A stretch of DNA of 22,948 nt from a virus, in IMG/VR virus record IMGVR_UViG_3300027996_000179, positions 1 through 22,948 of that record; one strand, written 5' to 3'. The notes under the pieces are model-generated. The model ran no database searches, was not told the DNA's origin, and saw only the letters and a list, made by a program, of their open reading frames with translations. The translations under genes were made by a program, and so were the position numbers. The stretch's first letter is position 1. Each line of letters begins with the position of its first letter. Shown here in pieces: positions 16,236 through 22,948 of this stretch.

Positions 16236-18671
16236 TTATCTAGGATTGAATTCAGCCAAATCAAAGCCATCTAGACTATCCTCATTTGATTCAAAATTTA
16301 CTGGTGGTAAATTATTTTTTCTTTGTTGTATTAGTTTTGATTGTTCCGTATTAGCTTGACTAATTCTATTAGCTTTTGCTCCTTCTCTTTGCACCTCTCT
16401 TTGAGCTAATGATTGTTCCGATATATTTCTTAGTTGTAAATTATAATTAAACTCTTCTTGCATTAACTTGCTTTTAAGCATAGCCTCATTATTTTGCTTT
16501 TCAATCTCAAAGGCTATCTCAGTTTGCTTCAATTGCATCTTACCTTGTATCTCAGCTTGTTGCTTTTGCATTTCCATTTGAGATTTTATTTCTTGAGACT
16601 TTAATGCTTGTTGAGCTTGCATAGCTTGAGCTTGCATAACTTGTTGTTGTTGCTGCTCTTGTAATGCTTTACGTTTTACTTTAAGTAACTGATTAGCAAG
16701 TTTGATATTTTTTATTTCTCGAATATCAATAGCATCTTCTAGATTAATGTCACCCTTAGATAAAGCCATTTGTATGTTGGCTTCTAATTGAGCTCTTTGT
16801 TCTTCATCTGGAGCTACTTCAATAAAAATACCAAAGTCATAAATATACAAGTCTTTAATATCATTAAGTATACTTACGTTATATTTACCTATAGCATTAG
16901 CAAAATCATCTTTAAAATCTGCATATTGCAATATATCTGCCACCCTATAAGTTATAGCTTCTGCTAAAGTTCTATATATATATAACGAACCTTCAAGTAT
17001 ATGTCTAGTTGCAACATTAGAATTTAAAGCTGCAAGTTTTTGTAAACCAACTAAAGAATTAGGATCAGGTGAAGAAGCATCTCTAGCTTCATTTAATCCT
17101 GTTACCTGTCTAATCATTCCTAAATAATGATTATAATTAGCAATAAGCATTTGTGTTTTACTAGCACCTGAACTAGATTGTAATTCTTTTATTGGTACTT
17201 TACCTTGGTTGTAGTCTCCATCTTGAGTATAGCTTCTACCAATAACAGAACCTGTTTGAAAATATAATCTCAAAGCATCTTCTGGATTATAAGCATTTCC
17301 TGTACCTAAGTCTACTTCATTCAATCCATCAGCATCAATATAAACCCCATCAGGAACAACTCTTGAAATTACTTGTTGTAGTTTTAAGTGTGTTATTTGT
17401 ATTAAATCTGCAAAAGGAATCATACGTCTAGTTAAAGACTCAATGACACCTTTGTACATTCTTGGTGCAACTGCTACATAGTTTGGTAATGCATGTTGTT
17501 GAGCTGATTTAGGTCTTACCATATTTTCTGCAAGTTCCCACTTTAAAAGAATATTTGTACCCATAACCATTACCCCTTCATACCACACATCAATGGTTTT
17601 TTCCATCTTCTCAAATCTTCCTTCTTCCATCATTTCTACAGGTGGATTAAATTGGTCATCTTTCTCTATAACCTTTGTTCCTCCATTTTCTAGTATTTTC
17701 TTTTTATAAACTACTTTTTTAGTGGTTTTATAATTAAAATACATTAATGTAACAGTGTCTCTATAAAAAATATCATTCTCATAGAACTGAGCCACATTAT
17801 AATAGTCATACCAACTCTGAGAGTATTTAGAAATTTCTTCTAAATCTTCTCTAGTTAAAGACTGGTCAATTTTCATCAACTCAGTAATTGGGAGAGTTTT
17901 AATTTCTCCCCAATAAAAACAATCTTTAAAGTGTGGGTCTTCTGTATAACTGTAAACAATATTTGCAGGGTCTACATATTTAATTTCAACTCCTGCTCCT
18001 GGTAAAAATTCATGTTTTGTACAACCAATACCTAAAACAGTTAAATCGTAATCAACTCTTTTTCTAACATCGTTATAGTGGTTTTCAGCTAAAATTGTAT
18101 TAATTGCTTCCTCTTCTGCAATCTCTATTGCAGGCTTATATTTAAGTTGCATGTATAAATTTAACTCTTCATCAGTTTGAGGAAGGTCATCAGGATTCAT
18201 AATAAAAGGGTCAGCTCCTGTTTCGTTTTGTACAATTTGAAGTATATCTTTAGCTGCTGCTTGACCTTGTATCATATCTTGATACTTGCTTCTTTGAGCT
18301 TGAGACATAGCGTCTTCGGCATATGCTTTCACATCAAACAACCTGTCGTTCATTCCGTTAACAACAACATCTACAAATTTAGGTATGATAGGTACAGGTG
18401 TCCAGTCTAGATTCAAGTAACTTAAATCACCATCAACTGCAAGTTCATTTTTATATTTAGCTACCGACTGTTCACCTCTAGCATAAAGACGCAACCTGTA
18501 GAAATCTCTCCACTGATTATAGTATCTGCATTGGTTGCCATCTTTCTTAAACCATTCGTATTGAATAGCTTGACCTATTTGTAAGCCAAATTCATCTGAT
18601 GCTTTTTCACTATCAGAAACAAACTGACTTGGAAACCCAACAGAAGAAACATTTATTTTTACGTCTTTCAT
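16236..18671 (-). CDS. Portal protein
   Basis: The 811-aa protein carries the motif GLNEARDASSPDPNSLVG at residues 525-542 and LAALNSNVATRHI at 546-558, which I recognise from portal proteins of crAss-like and marine podovirus lineages. The N-terminal part (40-110) contains YYNQWRDFYRLRLYARGEQS, also typical. The length fits the crAss-like portal range. Residues about 660-785 form a long Gln-rich coiled coil (with LQEQQQQQVMQAQAMQAQQA), probably the helical barrel that projects into the capsid. The portal forms the ring through which the terminase drives DNA. It starts immediately after the terminase stop (TAA-ATG, no gap), indicating coupled translation. The C-terminus is acidic. Confidence 0.92.
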   Translation of the reverse strand: MKDVKINVSSVGFPSQFVSDSEKASDEFGLQIGQAIQYEWFKKDGNQCRYYNQWRDFYRLRLYARGEQSVAKYKNELAVDGDLSYLNLDWTPVPIIPKFVDVVVNGMNDRLFDVKAYAEDAMSQAQRSKYQDMIQGQAAAKDILQIVQNETGADPFIMNPDDLPQTDEELNLYMQLKYKPAIEIAEEEAINTILAENHYNDVRKRVDYDLTVLGIGCTKHEFLPGAGVEIKYVDPANIVYSYTEDPHFKDCFYWGEIKTLPITELMKIDQSLTREDLEEISKYSQSWYDYYNVAQFYENDIFYRDTVTLMYFNYKTTKKVVYKKKILENGGTKVIEKDDQFNPPVEMMEEGRFEKMEKTIDVWYEGVMVMGTNILLKWELAENMVRPKSAQQHALPNYVAVAPRMYKGVIESLTRRMIPFADLIQITHLKLQQVISRVVPDGVYIDADGLNEVDLGTGNAYNPEDALRLYFQTGSVIGRSYTQDGDYNQGKVPIKELQSSSGASKTQMLIANYNHYLGMIRQVTGLNEARDASSPDPNSLVGLQKLAALNSNVATRHILEGSLYIYRTLAEAITYRVADILQYADFKDDFANAIGKYNVSILNDIKDLYIYDFGIFIEVAPDEEQRAQLEANIQMALSKGDINLEDAIDIREIKNIKLANQLLKVKRKALQEQQQQQVMQAQAMQAQQALKSQEIKSQMEMQKQQAEIQGKMQLKQTEIAFEIEKQNNEAMLKSKLMQEEFNYNLQLRNISEQSLAQREVQREGAKANRISQANTEQSKLIQQRKNNLPPVNFESNEDSLDGFDLAEFNPR

Positions 18672-20837
18672 TTATCTAATTATTTCACTACGATTTCCTT
18701 TATTGTTGTATCTAGCAAAGTTAACAATAATATTTGATTGTTTTTTTACAGGTTGATAAAGATGTCTTTGACAAGCCATTACTGCCAAACCTGAACTAAT
18801 AGATGCGTCAAACTTAGTTCTGTTGCTAATGTCAAACTTTGCCCAATCTTCTAATGTTCTACTAAAAGGCATATAACCCATTTCATCTTCTTTAACTAAT
18901 CCTACGTATGTTTCAATATAAGACTCAATAGCTGCTGCGTGAGCTTGTTTTACTGCTTCACTTGAGTTAGGTATACCCCCAAGCTCTTTTTCTGTCTTAG
19001 AAAGCTTGTGTTTAAGTTTATCTGGTCGGTTTATACTAAAGCTTCTATACCCTCTATTTTTAAAATGATATAACAACCTAGGTTTATTATTCTCTACTAA
19101 TATAGGCATTCCATAAAAAACACACGCCATCAATACTTCCTCAAAAAATATTTCAGCAGTTTGAGGTCTTGCTACATACTCTAAAAAAAACTGATTGCTA
19201 GGAGCATCATCCATATTAAACTTTGTAATTCCATGCAATGCACCATTAGATGCACCTCCTCCAACAGTTCCTGATATATCATAACTGTCACACCCAAAAG
19301 CACCAAGATGCTCATTTAAAGGAAAAAAATCTCCCCTATTGTTTTTCTTGTACCTATTTTGCATATTTTTTTTAGGAAGCCACCCTACTAAAAATCTTCC
19401 TCTAGTGTTAGGAGTCCATATCACTTCAGTATCTTTAATTCCATTTTTCCAAGAAAAAGAACCACGAGTTGTATGGTGTTCTTGTATAAGTGAATCATTG
19501 TAGTCTATCTGCTGATATATTCTTGTAAGATTAAACAATGATTGTTTGCTTTCATCCCTGAACGCATGCGATTCAGTACGAGGAAATTGTCTATAAAACT
19601 CATTTAATGCGTCAGGATCATTTTTTAAACTTTCAACTTCATTGTTCCAGTAATCTATTACATCATCCATAGGCATGCCATACTCATCTATATAACCTTC
19701 AAAGTTCCACTCCATAGGGATGAAAAGTGAATATAACCCACTTTTGGTTTGACCATTGTTACTTCTTTCATGTGGATTAGAATCGTAATAAAGTTTCTTA
19801 AACTCTTCACCTCCTTTACTAAGAGAGTTAGATGTCGAACCCATCATACATTTACCAATTACTCTTCTACCCAACCTTAAACAAGTTTTTGTAACACGAT
19901 AATTATTTAGTATATTGTTAGGCTTTAGCCATTTCCCACTTTCATCATGAGCTAATAATAAAAGTTTCTCCCCATCATAAGAGTTGTCATCTGTATTCTT
20001 CCAGTCAATGGTTGTGTCAAGACCTTCCATCTCTTCATTATCAACATTGTACATATTCTTTTTTGTAATCTTTGATGCAGGGATTCTAAAAGCTAATTCA
20101 GTTTTTGGTTTATCCATACCATCTTGAACAGGTTTAAAAAAGAAAGGATAGTTTCTTACAATTGGGACAACCTTATCTGTAAACATTTTTTTGGCATCAG
20201 ACCCAGACTTAGATAATATTCCTATACGAGAGTTTTTAGATATTGTTGCCACATTTGCACACTCTTCAGATGCCATATATGAAAAACCTGAACGTCTAAT
20301 TTTTAGATATATCATGCCAAAGCATCTAGGGTCTGCTTTACAAGCCTCCCAAAAAATATAAAAAATTCTGTTAGCCTCTCTAAAATCTGGATAACCAACA
20401 TCAATCTTTGTCCATTGAAGATACATATAATGTGACCCAGTTATATATGTACTAATGTTCTTGTTTATAAACCAATAGCCTTGTTCTCTTTTATCAAACT
20501 CACTTTCAATATAGTCTACCCATTGAGCTTTGAAAGTATTAGGATGCTCATTCCATTGAAATATAGATTGTATTTTTAGAATTGTCTTTGGTGGTTCTTT
20601 TCTTTCCCACTTGTTGTTGTCTCCTTGAATAGACTCTGGAGCTTTAGGTAATCCAATCCTAAGTCCGTTAATTTCATATACTTCACCTATCTCGCCTGTT
20701 TTAGAAATTATAACGACATCATATTTTTCATCATAGCCATATTTCCACGACCTATTTCTATTCTTTTTTTTAAGAATACCTTTAGGTATGTAGTTATCTA
20801 TAACTCTGTATAAACTATGAAGATCTTCGTTCTGCAA
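18672..20837 (-). CDS. Terminase large subunit (DNA packaging motor)
   Basis: The 721-aa protein has the two-domain plan of a large terminase. In the ATPase half, a Walker A-like segment lies at residues 179-190 (KIRRSGFSYMAS), a Walker B with acidic pair at 293-299 (LLLAHDE, D298-E299) and a coupling-type motif MMGSTSN near 331-337. In the nuclease half, candidate metal-binding acids are D517 (FGCDSYD), E582 (ILVENNK) and D677 (KFDASISSG). The Walker A lacks the classic GKT, as in other terminases of this lineage. It cuts and translocates the genome into the head through the portal. It overlaps the candidate small subunit by 23 bp and abuts the portal gene. The catalytic assignments are my alignment by eye. 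Confidence 0.9.
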   Translation of the reverse strand: MQNEDLHSLYRVIDNYIPKGILKKKNRNRSWKYGYDEKYDVVIISKTGEIGEVYEINGLRIGLPKAPESIQGDNNKWERKEPPKTILKIQSIFQWNEHPNTFKAQWVDYIESEFDKREQGYWFINKNISTYITGSHYMYLQWTKIDVGYPDFREANRIFYIFWEACKADPRCFGMIYLKIRRSGFSYMASEECANVATISKNSRIGILSKSGSDAKKMFTDKVVPIVRNYPFFFKPVQDGMDKPKTELAFRIPASKITKKNMYNVDNEEMEGLDTTIDWKNTDDNSYDGEKLLLLAHDESGKWLKPNNILNNYRVTKTCLRLGRRVIGKCMMGSTSNSLSKGGEEFKKLYYDSNPHERSNNGQTKSGLYSLFIPMEWNFEGYIDEYGMPMDDVIDYWNNEVESLKNDPDALNEFYRQFPRTESHAFRDESKQSLFNLTRIYQQIDYNDSLIQEHHTTRGSFSWKNGIKDTEVIWTPNTRGRFLVGWLPKKNMQNRYKKNNRGDFFPLNEHLGAFGCDSYDISGTVGGGASNGALHGITKFNMDDAPSNQFFLEYVARPQTAEIFFEEVLMACVFYGMPILVENNKPRLLYHFKNRGYRSFSINRPDKLKHKLSKTEKELGGIPNSSEAVKQAHAAAIESYIETYVGLVKEDEMGYMPFSRTLEDWAKFDISNRTKFDASISSGLAVMACQRHLYQPVKKQSNIIVNFARYNNKGNRSEIIR

Positions 20838-21102
20838 ATCCTTGTTTAGTATCTAGTTTACTTGGACCTCGTTCTTCGATTTCCATTAAATTTTTTTCAT
20901 TTTCTATCCTAGTTAGTATATCGAAAGCATCAAATATAGCTAACTTCTTAGTAGCTGCAGCATTTTTTAATCTATCAGCAGCTAGCTCGTCTTCAGGGTC
21001 TGGTTTAATTATATCTTCTTTAGCAACTTTAATTAGTTGCTCTACGGCTCTCATTCCTGCCTGAATAATATTCTTTTTTAAAGTTTGTGGGTCTAGTGCC
21101 AT
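20815..21102 (-). CDS. Candidate terminase small subunit
   Basis: The 95-aa protein (MALDPQTLKKNIIQAGMRAV...) is almost entirely helical by composition, with a charged middle (DPEDELAADRLKNAAATKKL) and a basic-acidic C-terminal tail. I recall similar short proteins directly before the large terminase in marine Bacteroidota phages. Position and size fit a small terminase that recognises viral DNA, but no helix-turn-helix is obvious, so the role is inferred. The last 23 bp overlap the large terminase start, consistent with translational coupling. The start ATG follows an A/T-rich leader (AATATAATCCAA). Confidence 0.65.
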   Translation of the reverse strand: MALDPQTLKKNIIQAGMRAVEQLIKVAKEDIIKPDPEDELAADRLKNAAATKKLAIFDAFDILTRIENEKNLMEIEERGPSKLDTKQGFAERRSS

Positions 21103-21154
21103 TTGGATTATATTTAATTCTTGGTCTTTTTTTTCTTTTAGGCTTGTCTTTCAT
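21029..21154 (-). CDS. Possible 41-aa basic peptide overlapping the small terminase
   Basis: A frame opens with ATG at 21154, overlapping the TGA stop of the 187-aa gene as ATGA, and ends with TAA at 21029-21031. The predicted peptide starts MKDKPKRKKRPRIKYNPNGT and carries 16 Lys or Arg in 41 residues. The first 52 nt fill the gap before the small terminase and the rest overlaps it in another frame. The ATGA junction favours translation, because coupled restart is common here; the overlap and low complexity argue against. I do not recognise a family. It may instead be an upstream frame that delivers ribosomes to the small terminase start. Confidence 0.35.
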   Translation of the reverse strand: MKDKPKRKKRPRIKYNPNGTRPTNFKKEYYSGRNESRRATN

Positions 21155-21714
21155 AATTTAATTGTTATTTGATGATCAAACATTCGATAAAGTTTTTCAC
21201 CATCCACCTCAAACTCATACTCACTTTCTGGTTTAAAACATATTTTATCTCCTGGATTCACATTTTGTGAACGCAAATACTCATTGCTATACTTTATTTC
21301 ACCAACTAAAGGTTCTTCGTTTGTGTTTTTGTACAAATAATAATCCTCTGTAGGAACAGGTTTTGTAAAACAATACCTGCCACTAGTATTCCACTGCTTG
21401 CCATCATGATACATATAAAACTGATCAGGCTCAACAAAAAATAAATCATTCATAAAATAACTTCTACCACTTTTTCTTCTACCCTGCATGTCGTTATAAA
21501 ATTTAAAAACATTATGATGAACTAAAAGTTTATCTCCTGGTTTAATAGGACCATCATACACAATAGGTGTAGCTACCACCTCAGCAATACGATTAGATGC
21601 CTTGTGATTTTCTTCTGAGGTGCTTGTTATAAAGTCTACTCCACCTATATTTTTTGTATTGTTATATCTTTTATTGTCTAAAGGAGTAGTGATAAATAAG
21701 TAAGGTGATTTCAT
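21151..21714 (-). CDS. GroES-like (co-chaperonin fold) protein
   Basis: The 187-aa protein contains two stretches that read like a GroES barrel. The first is VATPIVYDGPIKPGDKLLVH (residues 47-66) and the second is VNPGDKICFKPESEYEFEVD with a closing YRMFDHQITIKL (152-187), matching the co-chaperonin pattern V-x-x-G-D-x-V-x-F ... D-G-E ... D-I-L-A-V-I. The region between is an insertion with Arg/Lys-rich loop QGRRKSGRSYF and aromatic strands. Length exceeds GroES (about 97 aa). Phage co-chaperonins such as T4 gp31 help fold capsid proteins, and position in the packaging block would fit that. The role is inferred and the mobile-loop motif is not identifiable. It starts on the TAATG overlap with the 76-aa gene. 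Confidence 0.6.
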   Translation of the reverse strand: MKSPYLFITTPLDNKRYNNTKNIGGVDFITSTSEENHKASNRIAEVVATPIVYDGPIKPGDKLLVHHNVFKFYNDMQGRRKSGRSYFMNDLFFVEPDQFYMYHDGKQWNTSGRYCFTKPVPTEDYYLYKNTNEEPLVGEIKYSNEYLRSQNVNPGDKICFKPESEYEFEVDGEKLYRMFDHQITIKL

Positions 21715-21944
21715 TAGAAGTTAATATTATATTCGACAGATACAGGCATATTAATAAACTGCTTCCACAAAACAATTTCTTTGTTATATGTGGATTCAAT
21801 CCATATTTTAAAGGCATCTACATTTTCATCATATCTTATGTGATGTATTTTGTAAGTACCTTTTAATATTTCTTGCCCAACAACATAATGCATAGCTCCT
21901 CCTTTGTAATCAGGACCAACTGCTATCTTACGAATATCATTCAT
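21714..21944 (-). CDS. Conserved small phage protein, function unknown
   Basis: The 76-aa protein (MNDIRKIAVGPDYKGGAMHY...) looks like a single small mixed fold with a Tyr/His-rich middle (YKIHHIRYDE) and the segment FKIWIESTYNKEIVLWKQF. I recall its opening motif (IRKIAVGPDYK...AMHYVVGQ) from the region before the terminase in marine flavobacterial phages, but no function is known. It is the first gene after the terminator at 21976-22007 and starts 20 nt after a TATATTTG box. Its stop overlaps the next start by one base (TAATG), so it probably leads the packaging operon. Confidence 0.78.
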   Translation of the reverse strand: MNDIRKIAVGPDYKGGAMHYVVGQEILKGTYKIHHIRYDENVDAFKIWIESTYNKEIVLWKQFINMPVSVEYNINF

Positions 21945-21964
21945 TTAATTAGATTTAATTTATA

Positions 21965-21984
21965 CAAATATAATCAAAAAAAAA
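21965..21984 (-). promoter_or_regulatory. Promoter-like TATATTTG box before the packaging operon
   Basis: On the minus strand a run of nine T (21984-21976) is followed by GAT and TATATTTG at 21972-21965, matching the Bacteroidota -7 consensus TAnnTTTG. The box ends 20 nt before the ATG of the 76-aa gene. A TTG at the usual -33 distance was not found; the T-tract, which is also the U-tract of the preceding terminator, occupies the spacer. Promoter activity is inferred. Confidence 0.6.
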
Positions 21985-22007
21985 TACCCCTGAATTAACA
22001 GAGGTAT
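21976..22007 (-). terminator. Intrinsic terminator between right-edge gene and packaging operon
   Basis: In the minus-strand transcript AUACCUCUG (22007-21999) pairs with CAGGGGUAU (21992-21984), nine pairs including one U-G wobble, around the loop UUAAUU. A run of U follows (21984-21976). The wobble pairs only in the minus-strand RNA, being a mismatch on the other strand, which supports the direction. It ends transcription of the gene at the right edge. Confidence 0.85.
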
Positions 22008-22091
22008 TCTAAGCGAAGAGGTCAGACTAATTGAAAACATCTCAAAGATGTCATCCTAATTGTAAACATCTCAAAGATGTCATACTAATTG
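22005..22091 (-). repeat. 29-bp tandem repeat with embedded hairpins
   Basis: Read on the minus strand, the 29-nt unit starting CAATTAG is present three times, at 22091-22063, 22062-22034 and 22033-22005. The first two copies differ at only two positions. The third keeps only CAATTAG, TGAC and CTCTT and runs into the terminator stem. Each full copy contains a perfect inverted repeat, ACATCT-TTG-AGATGT. The array fills most of the noncoding gap between the right-edge gene and the terminator. Function is unknown; an operator, RNA stability element or protein-binding site is possible. Confidence 0.88.
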
Positions 22092-22106
22092 CCAACCTCG
22101 CATATT

Positions 22107-22948
22107 TTAAATGGTAAACCTTTGAGCATTACCTGTTGACCCTTGAGTTAGTGTGTAATTATTTACAACTTTAGGATTACTGCCATCATATTGATATTTT
22201 AATGTTACGGCATTTGATAAATCTCCAAAAATATAAGGTAACTCATGGTTTGTATTTGTCCATGTAGGGTTTGGTATACCTATAGCAAATTTCATTATAA
22301 TTTGTGAGGTATGATAATCATTTGGATTATTCTCTACATTTATATTAGAAGCAGGTCTTGTAACTGAAAATCGTGTACCCCAAAAATCTTGTGTTGTTGT
22401 CGCAGGAAGTGATGTCACTTCTGTTGGATTTACGATATCAAACAAAAATCCTAAAGGATTAAAAGGAACTTCAATATATGTAGTAGGTCTTAGCGAAGCA
22501 AAGTCAGTTATTAATGACCCTGTCTTAGCTATCTTTAATTCACTGTTTATATCCCATTCTGTTGGAATAGGAAACAACATAACACCATTATCAGTAGTCT
22601 GTAAAGTTGATGCCCAATTACTGCCTGGGAAATTAGTTCTCTGATATGCTCCATTGTTATGAGAAGGATGAATAAAATTTGCCCTTTTCATAACATACAC
22701 CTGGTCTAAATTTTTAACTTTTTGCTTTTTATATCTAAACATAAAAAGTCTAGGATTTTTAGTTAACCAATCTGTTTCAACAGGTTTTTGCATAGCCACA
22801 AAAGCTTTTTTATTTTTTGTAGTTGCATCAACATGTGGTCTTTTCAAAACATACATATATGGAGTAGGAATATCATCAGCTTGTCCTATGTAAGTTTTTA
22901 AACCCTCAACAGTAATGTTTTTAGTTACATCTGTTGGTGTTCCATTTG
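22107..22948 (-). CDS. Unidentified protein, N-terminal part beyond window
   Basis: The frame ending at 22107 (TAA) is open to the right edge of the window: about 30 codons upstream of the first internal ATG (22856) remain free of stops and read naturally (NGTPTDVTKNITVEGLKTYI and on). That ATG has no A-rich leader, so the real start lies outside. The visible 280 residues show a basic stretch (residues from the edge about 30-85, with YVLKRP and VYVMKR segments) and a Thr/Asn/Pro-rich, beta-like second half ending QGSTGNAQRFTI. No domain is recognised. A structural role is plausible from the neighbourhood but not shown. Transcription ends at the terminator at 21976-22007. Confidence 0.8.
   Translation of the reverse strand, partial: NGTPTDVTKNITVEGLKTYIGQADDIPTPYMYVLKRPHVDATTKNKKAFVAMQKPVETDWLTKNPRLFMFRYKKQKVKNLDQVYVMKRANFIHPSHNNGAYQRTNFPGSNWASTLQTTDNGVMLFPIPTEWDINSELKIAKTGSLITDFASLRPTTYIEVPFNPLGFLFDIVNPTEVTSLPATTTQDFWGTRFSVTRPASNINVENNPNDYHTSQIIMKFAIGIPNPTWTNTNHELPYIFGDLSNAVTLKYQYDGSNPKVVNNYTLTQGSTGNAQRFTI

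Noticed and set aside
18177-18410. Plus-strand 77-aa frame inside the portal gene
   Set aside because: Antisense shadow of the portal coding sequence with no conserved motif.
22005-22091. Tandem repeats as a CRISPR array
   Set aside because: Units are directly adjacent with no unique spacers, and no cas genes are present.
21945-22106. Short peptides starting at ATGs within the 29-bp repeats
   Set aside because: Frames close after about 7-10 codons, are created by the repeat itself and have no supporting context.
22107-22856. The 249-aa start at 22856 as the true N-terminus
   Set aside because: The frame stays open to the window edge and the ATG lacks the usual A-rich leader.
1-22948. tRNA genes, insertion sequences, integrase or attachment sites
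   Set aside because: No cloverleaf-like sequence, transposase, integrase or terminal duplication could be recognised on either strand.

Overview
The window is a continuous stretch of a tailed-phage (or prophage) genome: the head-and-tail structural module, with every supported gene on the minus strand, so it reads from the right edge to the left. Protein signatures point to a short-tailed phage of the crAss-like type (Crassvirales or a close relative) infecting a member of the Bacteroidota, probably a marine flavobacterium. Three lines of evidence support this. The portal, major capsid and giant tail proteins carry motifs I recognise from that group. No tail sheath, tape-measure or baseplate gene is present. 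The promoter-like sites match the Bacteroidota TAnnTTTG box, and start codons follow A-rich leaders rather than Shine-Dalgarno sites. The DNA is AT-rich and the genes use the standard code, with TAA, TAG and TGA all serving as stops. Family assignments come from recalled motifs, not a database search.

Layout in transcription order. At the right edge lies an unidentified gene cut by the window (22107-22948). Next is a regulatory gap with 29-bp tandem repeats, an intrinsic terminator and a promoter-like box (21945-22106). The packaging block follows: a 76-aa protein, a GroES-like 187-aa protein, a possible 41-aa basic peptide, a candidate small terminase, the large terminase and the portal. A second promoter-like box (16201-16217) precedes the head block: an acidic scaffold-like protein and the major capsid protein, closed by a terminator at 13569-13596. 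A capsid-adjacent protein of 248 aa comes next, closed by a second terminator at 12729-12758 that is merged with a third promoter. That promoter starts the tail and cargo block: two ring/adaptor-type proteins (320 and 307 aa), a 2071-aa muzzle/stabilisation protein with a cysteine-rich repeat tail, a 51-aa gene that fills the one large gap, a 235-aa triple-repeat protein, a 282-aa tail protein, a cupin-like protein, an Ala-rich internal virion protein, and a large protein cut by the left edge.

The genes work as one assembly line. The terminase packages DNA through the portal into a shell built from the capsid protein, probably on the acidic scaffold. The ring proteins and giant muzzle protein then close the vertex as a short tail. 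The last two genes look like proteins carried inside the particle. Genes within blocks are tightly packed (gaps of 0-3 nt, TAATATG and ATGA overlaps), and the only gaps hold the terminators and promoter-like boxes. No integrase, lysis, replication, tRNA, CRISPR or insertion-sequence feature was seen. The most unusual points are the shared promoter layout at three operon heads, a promoter whose -33 box sits in a terminator loop, the tandem hairpin repeats, two small genes that are easy to miss, and the repeat architecture of the tail proteins.
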